Shown one piece after another: positions 45,464-55,138 of a DNA stretch of 64,000 nucleotides; position 1 is the first letter of the stretch, and every line of letters starts with the position of its first letter. The notes below the pieces were generated by a model. It saw only the letters and a list, made by a program, of their open reading frames with translations, was not told the origin of the DNA and searched no databases. The stretch comes from Paenisporosarcina cavernae. GTDB taxonomy: Bacteria > Bacillota > Bacilli > Bacillales_A > Planococcaceae. The DNA is taken from assembly GCF_003595195.1 (NCBI RefSeq), contig NZ_CP032418.1, positions 2,166,001-2,230,000 of the forward strand, in the 5' to 3' direction. Made by a program: the position numbers and the translations under genes.

Positions 45464-46645
45464 ATGTTATCTACTCAAACGATCGACGTTATTAAATCTA
45501 CTGTTCCTGTATTAGCTGTACATGGTACGGATATTACGAAAGTGTTTTATAAGAATTTATTTTCCGCTCATCCAGAACTATTAAATATTTTTAATCACGC
45601 GAATCAGTCGCAAGGACGTCAACAAACAGCGCTTGCAAATACGGTGTATGCTGCAGCACTTCACATTGATCAATTGGAAGCTTTATTACCTGCAGTGAAG
45701 CAAATTGCTCATAAGCACCGTTCATTAGGAGTTAAAGAGGAACACTACCCAATCGTTGGAGAACATTTGCTTGGGGCAATCAAAGAAGTGCTTGGTGATG
45801 CTGCTACTCCTGAAATTTTATCCGCATGGGAACAAGCTTACGGTGTCATTGCAAGTGTTTTCATTTCCGTTGAAAAGGAAATGTATACAAAAGCTGCGGA
45901 ACAACCGGCTGGATGGGACGGTTTTAAAGACTTCAAAGTCGTTCGCAAAGTGAGAGAAAGTAGTGTAATTACATCCTTCTATTTAGAAGCTGCTGATGGT
46001 TCAACATTACCTCCTTTCCAACCCGGTCAATACATTACGGTTCGAGTTTCTATCCCAGGTAAGGAATACACGGCAAATCGCCAATACAGTCTTTCAGCTG
46101 CACCTAACGAAAATTATTACCGTATCTCTGTGAAAAAAGAAGCAGACAGAGAACCATTTGGAACAGTTAGTACGTATTTGCACGATCATGTTCAAGCTGG
46201 TGATACGATCGAAATTAGTGCCCCAGCAGGCGATTTCGTATTAGATACAGAAGCTATGTCCCCAGTGACTTTTATAAGCGGAGGAGTAGGAATCACGCCT
46301 TTCATGAGTATGCTTGGGTATATTGCGAATCATCAACCATCACGCCCAGTATCATTTTTACACGGTACTCGCAACAAACAAACACAAGCGTTTGATTTGG
46401 AAATAAAAGATCATATGCGCAACATCCATGATACAACGAACTGTACGTTATTCTCTGACGAGCCAAATGGCTACATTACACCAGAATTTATAGAAGAAAA
46501 TATGTTAAAAAACAGTGACATCTATTTATGTGGGCCTGTTCCATTCTTAGAAATTATGACAAAACACTTAGCTCAATTAGGTGTTGAAGAAGAAAAAATT
46601 CACCTTGAGTTCTTTGGACCAGCAGTTAGTTTGTCAACTAATTGA
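45464..46645 (+). CDS. hmp: flavohemoprotein, nitric oxide dioxygenase
   Basis: 393 residues: globin domain (about 1-140; proximal His in LANTVYAAALHID), FAD domain (FQPGQYITVRVSI, NRQYSLSAAPN) and NAD domain (FISGGVGITPFMSML). Oxidises NO to nitrate. The frame opens with a GTG at 45431, but the ATG at 45464 gives MLSTQTIDVIKSTVPVL, colinear with known Hmp, and has GGGAAG seven bases before it. Divergent from nsrR. Confidence 0.95.
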   Translation: MLSTQTIDVIKSTVPVLAVHGTDITKVFYKNLFSAHPELLNIFNHANQSQGRQQTALANTVYAAALHIDQLEALLPAVKQIAHKHRSLGVKEEHYPIVGEHLLGAIKEVLGDAATPEILSAWEQAYGVIASVFISVEKEMYTKAAEQPAGWDGFKDFKVVRKVRESSVITSFYLEAADGSTLPPFQPGQYITVRVSIPGKEYTANRQYSLSAAPNENYYRISVKKEADREPFGTVSTYLHDHVQAGDTIEISAPAGDFVLDTEAMSPVTFISGGVGITPFMSMLGYIANHQPSRPVSFLHGTRNKQTQAFDLEIKDHMRNIHDTTNCTLFSDEPNGYITPEFIEENMLKNSDIYLCGPVPFLEIMTKHLAQLGVEEEKIHLEFFGPAVSLSTN

Positions 46646-46787
46646 TAAATAGGTGGAAGTAATTTATGTAGAAAGAAATGGTTAAATCTCTTTTAAATGA
46701 GTAGAAAGAAGTGTATAATAAATTATTGTATAATACATTTATACTACTTTAGTAATTGAAAGTTTAGAATCGAGGTTTAATCACGCA

Positions 46788-47579
46788 ATGAAAGCGGATA
46801 AGAAATACTTACCATTAGAAATGTATTTTTCCCAATGTACATTACCGTCCGTCACTTTACGTTTTCAGGAAATCGAGAATATAATGGGACAACAGCTCCC
46901 AAACGCTGCCTATCTTAATAGCAGTTGGTGGAAAAAAACAAAACCTCCAGCGCTGCATTATGTTGCTTGGACGAACCAGGGGTATGTGGTAGAGAAAGTA
47001 GACTTAGGGAATACAATCACGTTTGTAAATGAAGCGAAGCCAGTCACAACCGATTCGACCAGTGATCATCATATCCTCATCATCCGACAAGTTGATGTGG
47101 AAGATGCCCGTTCCATCATTGAGTTGCAAATGACAATCGAGGCCGAATCTGATTTTTTATTGTACGGAAAAGACGAACGAAAATTAAGCGTACAAGCGAT
47201 GCGAAAACGGATCATGGAATGGCGTAAAATGGAAAATTCCGCAATGTTTGTTGCCATTTCCGATGGAAACTATGCCGGTTTCTTACTTCTGTTAGGAAAT
47301 AGTGCACCGCGTGCGAAGCATCGAGCGTCCTTATTTTTAGGAGTGAAGCAAGAATTCCAACGAAAAGGAATTGCTACCGCTTTAATCAAACACGCCGAAT
47401 CATTTGCATCATCACAAGGTGTCCATAGATTAGAGCTTACTGTGATAGCAACCAACGATGCAGCCATTGCTCTTTACAAACACACTGGTTTTGAACAAGA
47501 AGGATTACGCAGAGAGTCGATGTTGATAGACAATACCCTTCATGATGAACTTTATATGGGGAAAATTTTAATTAAGTAA
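46788..47579 (+). CDS. GNAT acetyltransferase with an extra N-terminal domain
   Basis: 263 residues. Residues 1-85 form a separate small domain with pattern YLPLEMYFSQ..VTLRFQEIENIMGQQLPNAA..SSWWKK, resembling the DUF7662-type module fused to varied enzymes. Residues about 100-263 are a GNAT domain (FLGVKQEFQRKGIATALIKHAESFA, then NDAAIALYKHTGFEQEG). ATG start; no strong ribosome binding site. TATAAT-like sequence at 46720-46735. Confidence 0.85.
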   Translation: MKADKKYLPLEMYFSQCTLPSVTLRFQEIENIMGQQLPNAAYLNSSWWKKTKPPALHYVAWTNQGYVVEKVDLGNTITFVNEAKPVTTDSTSDHHILIIRQVDVEDARSIIELQMTIEAESDFLLYGKDERKLSVQAMRKRIMEWRKMENSAMFVAISDGNYAGFLLLLGNSAPRAKHRASLFLGVKQEFQRKGIATALIKHAESFASSQGVHRLELTVIATNDAAIALYKHTGFEQEGLRRESMLIDNTLHDELYMGKILIK

Positions 47580-47645
47580 AAAAAGCCTACTACAAAGGGA
47601 AGAACATGAATGACATGTATCCTTTGTTAGTAGGCTTTTGTTTAT
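47578..47645. terminator. bidirectional intrinsic terminator
   Basis: AAAAGCCTACTA-CAAAGG and CCTTTG-TTAGTAGGCTTTT with a 20-base loop; serves the GNAT gene and the convergent arsC. Confidence 0.88.
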
Positions 47646-47649
47646 TTTT

Positions 47650-48069
47650 TTATTTACCCGTCTCTGAAAATGCGAGAATTCGGGCTTCTATTTCATCACG
47701 CACACGCACGAATGTGTTCCACTTTTCTTCTTCCGATCCAGTCGCTTTCGCAGGATCTTCAAATCCCCAATGCCATCTTATTACATTAGGTGGAGTCACT
47801 GGACATTTATCGTTTGCATCCCCACAAAGTGTAACTGCATAATCTGCGTTCTTCAGAAGTTCCATGTCGATAATATCAGACGTTTGATTCGCAATATCCA
47901 CTCCCGCTTCCGCCATCACTTTGACCGCATTCGGGTTTAACCCATGTGCTTCAATTCCCGCAGAATAAACATCAAATCGATCACTCAAATATTTTTTTCC
48001 AAATCCCTCTGCCATTTGTGAACGACAGGAATTACCTGTACATAAAAAATAGATACTTTTTTTCGTCAT
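47650..48069 (-). CDS. arsC: arsenate reductase, thioredoxin-coupled
   Basis: 139 residues, low-molecular-weight tyrosine phosphatase fold. P-loop [14 protein letters not shown] (Cys10), and the two relay cysteines in [16 protein letters not shown] (Cys82 and Cys89). Reduces arsenate to arsenite for export by ArsB, using thioredoxin. Third gene of arsR-arsB-arsC; ATG start. Confidence 0.96.
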   Translation of the reverse strand: MTKKSIYFLCTGNSCRSQMAEGFGKKYLSDRFDVYSAGIEAHGLNPNAVKVMAEAGVDIANQTSDIIDMELLKNADYAVTLCGDANDKCPVTPPNVIRWHWGFEDPAKATGSEEEKWNTFVRVRDEIEARILAFSETGK

Positions 48070-48099
48070 GTTCTTTCACTCCTTCTAATTGAGCTACAC

Positions 48100-49404
48100 C
48101 TAAGCTGAAATAAGGAGTAGCCACAAATATAATCCTGTTAATGTGATAAAAAGGGTTGGGATCGTTAAAACAATGCCGACTTTAAAATAATATCCCCATG
48201 AAATGTCGACACCTTTTTGTTTCAATACATGTAGCCATAATAATGTAGCAAGAGACCCTATAGGCGTCATTTTGGGTCCTAAATCAGACCCAATGATATT
48301 CGCATAAATGAGTGACTCTCGGATGGTACCCACTGTTTGGGTATCCGCAATGGCGATGGCATCAATCATGACCGTTGGCATATTATTCATTACCGACGAC
48401 AAAACTGCCGCGATAAAGCCCATTCCTACTGTTGCAGCGTACAATCCGTGGGATGCTGTCCAGTCAATTAATACTGTAAGAAAATCTGTGAGTCCCACAT
48501 TTCGTAAACCGTAGACAACAACATACATTCCGATGGAAAAGAAGACAATGGCCCAAGGTGCTCCCTTTACCACTGCTTTTGTATGAACTGCTGGACTCTT
48601 TCTCGCTAGGAATAAAAAAAGAAGTGCAATAGCGGCTGCAACAAACGATACAGGAATGGCTAAAAACTCACTTAAAAAATAAGCGATTAGTAAAACCGTT
48701 AACAAAAGCCATGACAAGCGAAAAAGACGTAGGTCTTTAATCGCGGAAGAAGGATTTGCTAGTTTCTCTACCTCTACCGTTTTTGGAATGACACGACGGA
48801 AATAAATAAATAAAACGAGAACACTCGCACCAAAGCTAAACAAATTTGGCACAATCATTCTAGAGGCGTATTCCAAAAATCCAATTCCAAAATAATCAGC
48901 CGAAACGATGTTCACTAAGTTACTAATAACAAATGGTAGTGAAGTTGTATCGGCAATGAATCCCGAAGCCATGATAAACGGTAAAATCATTCGATCTTTT
49001 AAATCTAATGCTCGTACCATCGCCAGAACAATCGGGGTTAATATAAGTGCTGCCCCATCGTTCGCAAAGAATGCCGAAACGAGCATTCCTAATAACAAAA
49101 CGTAAAAAAACATACGATACCCACTGCCATGGGATAATTTCGCCATATGCAAAGCTGCCCACTCAAAAAACCCAATTTCATCTAGCAGTAGGGAAATAAT
49201 GATAAGTGCGATAAACGTAAAGGTCGCATTCCATACGATCGATGTAACGTCGAGTACGTCCGTAAAATCTACTACTCCAAAGAGTAGAGCTACAATCGCT
49301 CCTCCAACTGCTGACCACCCAATGGACAAACCTCTCGGTTGCCAAATAACAAAAAGGAGCGTGAGGAGAAAAATTCCTCCTGCGATAATAATGTCCAATG
49401 TCAA
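48100..49404 (-). CDS. arsB: arsenite efflux pump ArsB
   Basis: 434-residue polytopic membrane protein with about 12 helices, NhaD/ArsB ion-transporter type: [40 protein letters not shown] and [43 protein letters not shown]. Exports arsenite/antimonite driven by the membrane potential. ATG start. Lies between arsR (12 bases) and arsC (30 bases) on the minus strand. Confidence 0.96.
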   Translation of the reverse strand: MTLDIIIAGGIFLLTLLFVIWQPRGLSIGWSAVGGAIVALLFGVVDFTDVLDVTSIVWNATFTFIALIIISLLLDEIGFFEWAALHMAKLSHGSGYRMFFYVLLLGMLVSAFFANDGAALILTPIVLAMVRALDLKDRMILPFIMASGFIADTTSLPFVISNLVNIVSADYFGIGFLEYASRMIVPNLFSFGASVLVLFIYFRRVIPKTVEVEKLANPSSAIKDLRLFRLSWLLLTVLLIAYFLSEFLAIPVSFVAAAIALLFLFLARKSPAVHTKAVVKGAPWAIVFFSIGMYVVVYGLRNVGLTDFLTVLIDWTASHGLYAATVGMGFIAAVLSSVMNNMPTVMIDAIAIADTQTVGTIRESLIYANIIGSDLGPKMTPIGSLATLLWLHVLKQKGVDISWGYYFKVGIVLTIPTLFITLTGLYLWLLLISA

Positions 49405-49416
49405 TCCTCCATTATC

Positions 49417-49749
49417 TTAACTAGTACAAGATACTTTTTTACCTTCTGCAACGAGATGCTCCAATGTTCTTTCAGGAGTAGGAAGTTCATGAATCAGCTG
49501 GAGAATAAACGCTTTTTCATCGTGCATCTCCTCTAACTGCCAAATTGTCCATCTACCCTGTTTCCGTTCTTTCACGAGTCCCGCATCCTTCAACTTTTTC
49601 ATATGCTGACTGACTGCTGGCTGTGACATATGTAGCAACTCTGTTAACTCACATACACACAATTCAGATGTGGACAAATATTTAACGATTTTTAATCTCG
49701 TCGTATCCGCTAACGCTTTTAAGACTTGATCTGCTTGCATATAATTCAT
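49417..49749 (-). CDS. arsR: arsenical-resistance repressor ArsR
   Basis: 110 residues, winged helix with the alpha-3 metal site ELCVCEL (Cys-x-Cys), then SQPAVSQHMKKLKDAGLVKERKQGRW. As(III) binding releases the operator. The ATG at 49749 follows AAGGAGTTGCTT; the preceding in-frame TTG sits within that spacer. First gene of arsRBC, autoregulated through the operator at 49784. Confidence 0.95.
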   Translation of the reverse strand: MNYMQADQVLKALADTTRLKIVKYLSTSELCVCELTELLHMSQPAVSQHMKKLKDAGLVKERKQGRWTIWQLEEMHDEKAFILQLIHELPTPERTLEHLVAEGKKVSCTS

Positions 49750-49778
49750 AAGCAACTCCTTATATGTTTGACAATTTT

Positions 49779-49807
49779 ATTATATAAGCAAATGCTTATG
49801 CATTCAA
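49779..49807 (-). promoter_or_regulatory. ars promoter with operator in the spacer
   Basis: Minus: TTGAAT (49802-49807), exactly 17 bases, TATAAT (49779-49784). The spacer carries the palindrome ATAAGCATTTGCTTAT (49784-49799), so ArsR would block RNA polymerase binding directly. Confidence 0.85.
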
Positions 49808-49998
49808 GAGGTAATAGTATTTTTTACTACATCTATAGTGAAGAAGCTGCATATTTTGTTGGCATACAATCCACATGCATGAATTGATTAAAGTATTGCC
49901 GCTTGCCTTAGAGATCTCCCTGAGATCCTTGCACGTTAGTTGAAATGTAGGATCAAAGAAATGTGATAAAAGCCTGAATAGCATTAAGTTTTAGCTTC

Positions 49999-50096
49999 TA
50001 TAAGCGCAAAACCGAGTTCTATAAGCGAAAAACATCCAACTATTAGCGCAAATTCCATTCTATAAGCGCTTATGGCCATTCTATTGGCGTTCATAC
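49999..50096. repeat. 21-bp-period intergenic repeat, TATAAGCG type
   Basis: TATAAGCG, TATAAGCG, TATTAGCG, TATAAGCG and TATTGGCG begin at 49999, 50020, 50041, 50061 and 50082 (steps 21, 21, 20, 21). They lie between the terminator of the M20 gene and arsR. The remainder of this 450-base gap (49808-49998) has no convincing gene. Confidence 0.85.
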
Positions 50097-50115
50097 TTTT
50101 TGAAAGTAAAGAATG

Positions 50116-50149
50116 TAAAAATGCCATGAGTATTTTTCACTCACGGCAT
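50116..50149 (-). terminator. intrinsic terminator of the M20 hydrolase gene
   Basis: On minus ATGCCGTGAGTG-AAAAA-TACTCATGGCAT with five T. Confidence 0.88.
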
Positions 50150-50203
50150 CACTATCTAGACACTTTACTGCTTAAAAATGTTCCTTTTATCGGATCCTTT
50201 ATC

Positions 50204-51334
50204 TTACTTGGCTATCCACGTTTTCTTTAATTCCTGAATCGTTTCATAAACTAGTTCAACGCCGTATTGCAGCGCTTCGTGATTAAATGTCATGTCAGGA
50301 TGGTGCAAACCTGGTGATAAGTCGCATCCTAATCCGATCATTGTTGTCTTGAGTTCTGTGTTATGTTCTGCATAGAAATGAAAGTCTTCCCCACCAGGGG
50401 TGATCAATTCTTGTACACAGTTTTCAGCACCCAACACGTTGTGAATTGCTTTTTCAACGATTGCTTTTGCTTCGGGATGAGGTCTTGCTGCTACTAAATT
50501 TGTATGTATGGAATAGTCTATTGTGGCACCGTATTGTTCTTCTACTAAACGAAGAGCTTGGAATGTTTTCATTTCAAGCGTTTGCATAATCGCATTCGAT
50601 TGTGCACGTAAATCTAACGTAAAGACCGCTTTTCCTGGAATGATATTTCCCGTCTCGCTACCCGCGAGTAACTGTGTCATTTTCACGGAAAAAGGTTCCA
50701 TCGGATCTAGTCGTATCGCTTCTAGATGCTGGACGATGGAAGTCGCGACTTCGATAGAATTGATGCCAAGATGAGGTCTAGCTGCATGAGCGTCTGTGCC
50801 AGCTATTGTTCCTTTTATCATGATAGATGCCCCATGATCGATGGATGCAGATGCTTTACCAAACGGCAATTCTTGGACCGGACGCAAATGCAGTCCAAAC
50901 AGATAGTGCAGGTTGCTTACAACCCCGTGCTCGATTAACTTGAGCGCACCTTGACCTGTTTCTTCAGCTGGTTGAAAGATGAAACGCAGACGAAATGGCA
51001 ACTGCTCGTCATTCTCGATTAGTTTTTTTAGCGTACCAAAGACAATTGTCATATGGGCGTCGTGGCCACAAGAATGATTCGCTTGAAATGTGCCTTCTAC
51101 TTCTTGCCAAAGTGCATCCATATCGGTACGAATTCCGGCAACTAATTCTCCTTCTCCAGTATCAACATATAACCCAGTACAGTCCGCAAATTGCACAGGT
51201 GTTAGTCCTAGCAACTCCACTTGGTTGCTTATGTAATTAGTTGTCGCAATTTCTTTCCAACTTACTTCTGGATGCTGATGTAAATACTCAAACATCTCCT
51301 GTATCTGGTGAACTTCCCCTTTAGATTGTTCCAT
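50204..51334 (-). CDS. M20-family amidohydrolase
   Basis: 376 residues, zinc aminoacylase/hippurate-hydrolase type. Metal-binding segments NHSCGHDAHMTIV and QPAEETGQGA, then the dimerisation domain (GTDAHAARPHLGINSIEVA) and GGEDFHFYAEH near the C-terminus. Cleaves N-acyl or N-acetyl amino acids in the cytoplasm. Start ATG at 51334, with GGAGAG upstream; 32 further codons are open but unsupported. No biosynthetic neighbours to specify the substrate. Confidence 0.9.
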   Translation of the reverse strand: MEQSKGEVHQIQEMFEYLHQHPEVSWKEIATTNYISNQVELLGLTPVQFADCTGLYVDTGEGELVAGIRTDMDALWQEVEGTFQANHSCGHDAHMTIVFGTLKKLIENDEQLPFRLRFIFQPAEETGQGALKLIEHGVVSNLHYLFGLHLRPVQELPFGKASASIDHGASIMIKGTIAGTDAHAARPHLGINSIEVATSIVQHLEAIRLDPMEPFSVKMTQLLAGSETGNIIPGKAVFTLDLRAQSNAIMQTLEMKTFQALRLVEEQYGATIDYSIHTNLVAARPHPEAKAIVEKAIHNVLGAENCVQELITPGGEDFHFYAEHNTELKTTMIGLGCDLSPGLHHPDMTFNHEALQYGVELVYETIQELKKTWIAK

Positions 51335-51399
51335 ACCCCTTTTGCTCTCCTTTTTGTTACCCGTTCTTTCTACCGTTATTTTAGCTTTATTCGACAAAA

Positions 51400-51422
51400 T
51401 AAAAAACCCTTTTTCAAGGGTC
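51400..51422 (-). terminator. intrinsic terminator of the PfpI gene
   Basis: On minus ACCCTTGAAAAAGGGT followed by TTTTTATTTT; short stem just beyond the stop codon. Confidence 0.8.
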
Positions 51423-51426
51423 TTCC

Positions 51427-51945
51427 TCATAACTTTTCTAGTAATTTTAATGACTCACGATTAAAAGCAGGAATATCATCGGGTTGTCTACTAGTCACCA
51501 ATTGATTTTGGCATACGAGAACCTCTTCATCATGATAGTCTGCACCGGCGTATATCAAGTCTTGTTTAATCGATTTGAATCCCGTTGCTTTTCGACCTTC
51601 TAACGCTTTCGCGGTAATTAATAGTTGTGGTCCATGACAAATCGCAAATACTGGTTTTTTCTCATCCATAAATGCTTTTGCGAATGAAACGAAACGCTCG
51701 TCTCCGCGTAACTGATCTGGAGAAAACCCTCCCGGTAACAGTAGCGCGTCAAAATCTGAAGGATTTACGTCATCAATGCCGTAATCTATTTTAATTACTG
51801 CTTCGCCTTGTTTACCTTTTACTTCTTTACCAGCTTCTTTTTCAATCGTAAATACTTCGTGTCCAGCTTCATTTAATGCATCGGAGGGACCTGTAAATTC
51901 TACATCTTCAAACATATCTGTAATCAAAGTTGCAATTTTCGCCAT
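51427..51945 (-). CDS. DJ-1/PfpI family protein (YfkM-like)
   Basis: 172 residues. Class I glutamine-amidotransferase-like fold with the nucleophile elbow AICHGPQLL (Cys about 105) and the Glu in FEDVEFTGP. Family members act as glyoxalase III/deglycase-like or protease-related stress proteins; the biochemical activity is debated. ATG behind GAGGAGATGACAAC. B. subtilis YfkM (general stress protein 18) is the nearest form. Confidence 0.92.
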   Translation of the reverse strand: MAKIATLITDMFEDVEFTGPSDALNEAGHEVFTIEKEAGKEVKGKQGEAVIKIDYGIDDVNPSDFDALLLPGGFSPDQLRGDERFVSFAKAFMDEKKPVFAICHGPQLLITAKALEGRKATGFKSIKQDLIYAGADYHDEEVLVCQNQLVTSRQPDDIPAFNRESLKLLEKL

Positions 51946-52005
51946 GTTGTCATCTCCTCAATATTTTAGTCTATCTCTGTTTTCCACAAGGAAGAAAAAG
52001 TAAAC

Positions 52006-52599
52006 CTATGGACGAAACTTGGACACATACGGATTATCTTTTTCGAAAAAACGATATGGATAATGAACCGCTTCTAAACTATTTCCGATGCCCACTCTCG
52101 GACCAGTTTCAATTGACTGTACAGATTCCCCTTTTGCAATATAGAGTGGTTGCTCCCACCATTTGTGTCCATAGTATTCCATGGAAACATCTAGAGCTTT
52201 GCTTAACTTTCCTGGCCCATTTGTCCATTCCAGCTTTTTTCGTCCATCGCGAAATTCTTGCATCAATGATTCCCCTAAGATGGGTTCCCCAGCTCGAATT
52301 AAAATCGCCTCAGGAGTACCTTCTGGACCACTAACGACATTCATTAACACTTGCCGATGCATCTGATACATGTAGACACTACCTGCTCCACCAAACATAA
52401 CTTCTGTCCGTTTTGTTCGACGGTTGCCAAAGCTATGCGCTGCACGGTCCACTGCACCTAAATACGCTTCTACTTCCACAATTTTGACAGCAAGTGTGCC
52501 ACTCGAATGTTCATGCACTAAATAAGTGCCTATTAAATTTGAACTAAGTTCTAACGTTGGTTTTTGATAAAATTCTCTTGATAATGCTTCAAATTTCAC
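52006..52599 (-). CDS. 3-methyladenine DNA glycosylase (AAG/MPG family)
   Basis: 197 residues. Removes alkylated purines in base-excision repair. ARD motifs: LSREFYQKPTLELSSNLIGTYLVHE, VEVEAYLGAVDRAAHSF (catalytic Glu) and the GSVYMYQMHRQVLMNVV strand. The frame is open 33 codons upstream, but the GTG at 52599 has AGGAG seven bases before it and gives the usual start. Divergent from the SGNH gene; the two starts are 76 bases apart. Confidence 0.93.
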   Translation of the reverse strand: MKFEALSREFYQKPTLELSSNLIGTYLVHEHSSGTLAVKIVEVEAYLGAVDRAAHSFGNRRTKRTEVMFGGAGSVYMYQMHRQVLMNVVSGPEGTPEAILIRAGEPILGESLMQEFRDGRKKLEWTNGPGKLSKALDVSMEYYGHKWWEQPLYIAKGESVQSIETGPRVGIGNSLEAVHYPYRFFEKDNPYVSKFRP

Positions 52600-52675
52600 A
52601 TTTTCACTCCTGTATATGTCGAATGTATTTTCCATTTGATATACTAGAAAAACAACCCTGAAAGGACGATTCCCA

Positions 52676-53488
52676 ATGGAAAAATGGAAATGGCTCATAT
52701 GGCTATTAGCTGGTGTATTAGTTGTCTTTTATTCCCGCAGTTTGACAAAACAAGACGAAGCAATTGCGACCCAAAATGAGCGAAAGACACTCGATCAATC
52801 AGAAGAAAGTATCTATCATCATTTACTCGCAATTCAAAAACAATATGGCAATGTGAAACTAGCCGTTACTGGTAGTAGTGTAACAAAAGGCTCTGGTGCT
52901 AGTCATCCATCTAAATCCTGGAGAGGACTATTAGAATCACACCTCCGCTTATCTGATCCATCTCTTCGTAATGTAAGCATTGCTAATCATGGTCATTCAG
53001 GGTATACGTCCGTTCGAATTTTAGAAAAAGCGGTAACAGAACCAATTATTGCCTACCAACCAGATGTTCTGTTTATCGAAACTTCTGTGATAAATAATCA
53101 CAACAAAAATGTACCGATGAAAGAAACTCTCGACTCGCTAAAACAACTACACGATTATTATCAAGCGCAGTTACCAACTACATATCTGGTGTTTTTATCT
53201 CCAAATCCTTGTGTGGAGAATAAATTCGGACCAAAGATTAACGAATTAGGATACTCATTTGAAGATTATATCGAAGAAACGTCACTTTTTTTAATGAACC
53301 AGGGGTATGTGTACTTTAATAGTCATGCACATATGAAGCAGTATATGGAAAAACATCAAATTGCCATTTCTTCTACATTAAAAGACGGAATCCATCCAAA
53401 TGATAAAGGCTATCAAATTTGGTACCAGACACTACTTCCCTTCATTTATGAATACCGTGAAATCGACAAAGCGAAGATCGAGAATTAA
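52676..53488 (+). CDS. SGNH/GDSL-type hydrolase, membrane-anchored
   Basis: 270 residues with an N-terminal signal or anchor (about 3-20). SGNH blocks: VTGSSVTKGSGASHP (block I, Ser in GSS), GHSGYTSVRIL (Gly), IETSVINNHN (block III with Asn) and KDGIHPNDKGYQIW (block V, Asp and His). Hydrolyses an ester or removes acetyl groups on the outer face; polysaccharide deacetylation is possible. ATG start with AAAGGA. Monocistronic. Confidence 0.88.
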   Translation: MEKWKWLIWLLAGVLVVFYSRSLTKQDEAIATQNERKTLDQSEESIYHHLLAIQKQYGNVKLAVTGSSVTKGSGASHPSKSWRGLLESHLRLSDPSLRNVSIANHGHSGYTSVRILEKAVTEPIIAYQPDVLFIETSVINNHNKNVPMKETLDSLKQLHDYYQAQLPTTYLVFLSPNPCVENKFGPKINELGYSFEDYIEETSLFLMNQGYVYFNSHAHMKQYMEKHQIAISSTLKDGIHPNDKGYQIWYQTLLPFIYEYREIDKAKIEN

Positions 53489-53518
53489 TATCTCCCCCTG
53501 TTATCATTTTTCAAACAA

Positions 53519-53560
53519 CAAGCCATTCTCTTCCGAAAAGTCGGAAAGGAATGGCTTTTT
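53519..53560. terminator. intrinsic terminator, plus strand, possibly both
   Basis: AAGCCATTC-TCTTCCGA and TCGGAAAGGAATGGCTT stem, five T on plus; the minus T tract is weaker. Confidence 0.85.
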
Positions 53561-53566
53561 CGCTTG

Positions 53567-54481
53567 TTATTCAGAGATAAGACCTTTTCCCACTAAAAAG
53601 TCTCGCGCAACATCTTCCGCTTTTTCTCCATCAATATCTACTCGTGCATTCATTTGTTGCATTTCTTTTTCGGTGATTTTCCCTGCAAGTTCATTTAATG
53701 TGTCTTCTAACTCAGGGTAAGTTTCTAGAGCTTCCATTCGCACGACAGGTGCTGCATCATATTTCGGGAAAAATCCTTTGTCATCCTTTGTTGTTTGTAA
53801 ATCGAATCGTTCGATGCGACCATCAGTAGTAAATGCTGGAATCACATCAACATCACCTTGTTTCAATGCTTCGTACATAACATTTGGATCTAGACTTTCG
53901 GTTTCAGAAAATGTAAACGGATAAGTCGCGATCATGCCTTCGTATCCATCCCCTGGACGTTCGTAAAAGGCATGTGGTGCGCCAAAAACCATTTCCTCTT
54001 GCTTCGAAATTTCCACTAAATCCGAATACGTTTCTGCATCGTACCCACTGTCTTTTGAATACGCTAATGTGTAGGTGTTTTCAAATCCTAACGGCTCTAA
54101 CCACGTTACATTGAATTTGTCCTCATATCCTTCACGTACTCGTTTCAAGACGCTATCTGAACTTTCTCCAAGCTCCAGTTCTTCTTCTAATACGGATTGG
54201 AGACCTGTCCCTGTATATTCCACATAGACATCAATATCCCCATTTTCGATTGCTGGAGTTAAAATTGCCACTTCCCCTAGTCCATCTTTATATTCCACTT
54301 CATAATCGGTTTTCTCTTCAATATACATGCCTAAAATGTATGGAAGGATATATTGTTCTGTCCATGGCTTTCCGCTCACCACAATCGGTTCACTTGCATC
54401 TCCTGAACTGTTTCCTCCATCTCCACATGCACTTAAAAGTAATGTTGCTGCTAACCCCATTCCTACTAACGCTTTTTTCAT
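53567..54481 (-). CDS. osmoprotectant ABC transporter, substrate-binding lipoprotein
   Basis: 304 residues, lipobox LLLSAC near residue 20, OpuAC (PF04069-type) domain beginning VSGKPWTEQYILPYILGMYIEE and YVEYTGTG. Binds glycine betaine, choline or carnitine outside the membrane. ATG at 54481 with GGGAGGA. Last gene of a run ATPase, permease, binding protein. Similar in form to OpuBC/OpuCC. Confidence 0.92.
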   Translation of the reverse strand: MKKALVGMGLAATLLLSACGDGGNSSGDASEPIVVSGKPWTEQYILPYILGMYIEEKTDYEVEYKDGLGEVAILTPAIENGDIDVYVEYTGTGLQSVLEEELELGESSDSVLKRVREGYEDKFNVTWLEPLGFENTYTLAYSKDSGYDAETYSDLVEISKQEEMVFGAPHAFYERPGDGYEGMIATYPFTFSETESLDPNVMYEALKQGDVDVIPAFTTDGRIERFDLQTTKDDKGFFPKYDAAPVVRMEALETYPELEDTLNELAGKITEKEMQQMNARVDIDGEKAEDVARDFLVGKGLISE

Positions 54482-54496
54482 CTTATTTCCTCCCAA

Positions 54497-55138
54497 TTAG
54501 TCAATTGTCATTCCTTTAGGTGTTGTTCGTTTCTCAATCCACTTGAGAATAAAGTCAAAAGCTATGGCTAAGAGTGCTACTGGCAACGCACCGGCTAATA
54601 CGAGCTCGTTATTATACGACTGAAGACCACGATAAATAACGTCTCCTAGTCCACCTGCTCCTACAAAAGTGGCTAGTGTGGCAATGCCGACCGTCAAAAC
54701 CGTTGCGGTCCGTATGCCTGCCATGATAAACGGCAGAGCGAGTGGCAATTCAATTTGTCGTAAAATTTGCGATTGGGTCATCCCCATCCCTTTTCCTGCT
54801 TCGATAATGGAAGAATCGACTCCTTTAATTCCGGTATACGTGTTTCGCAAAATCGGTAACAGTGCATAAATAATAAGGGCAATTAAGGCAGTTTGCGTGC
54901 CGATTCCCATAATGGGGACTAGAAATCCGAAGAGCGCAAGGCTTGGTATGGTTTGAAAGATTGCAGTAATACCTATAATCGGTTCTGCTATTTTTCGATA
55001 CCGCGCAATGACAATCCCAAGAGGCAGTGAAATCGCAATTCCAACTGCAAGTGCGATAAAGGAAATATACAGATGTTCTAAAAAAGCAGACTGTATTAGA
55101 TCCGAGCGACTTTGAACTGTTTCGATAAAACTACTCAT
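54497..55138 (-). CDS. osmoprotectant ABC transporter, permease
   Basis: 213-residue BPD-type permease with about five to six helices and the EAA-like loop EAGKGMGMTQSQILRQIELPLALPFIMAG. Resembles OpuBB/OpuCB. Its ATG overlaps the ATPase stop codon by four bases. The second permease (OpuBD/OpuCD) that completes these systems in B. subtilis is absent from this run. Confidence 0.92.
   Translation of the reverse strand: MSSFIETVQSRSDLIQSAFLEHLYISFIALAVGIAISLPLGIVIARYRKIAEPIIGITAIFQTIPSLALFGFLVPIMGIGTQTALIALIIYALLPILRNTYTGIKGVDSSIIEAGKGMGMTQSQILRQIELPLALPFIMAGIRTATVLTVGIATLATFVGAGGLGDVIYRGLQSYNNELVLAGALPVALLAIAFDFILKWIEKRTTPKGMTID

Noticed and set aside
46720-46745. Two TATAAT-like boxes in front of the GNAT gene at 46788
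   Set aside because: No convincing -35 at the right distance; left as A/T-rich sequence.
49796-49984. 62-codon minus-strand frame upstream of arsR
   Set aside because: Overlaps the ars promoter, no ribosome binding site, no recognisable sequence.
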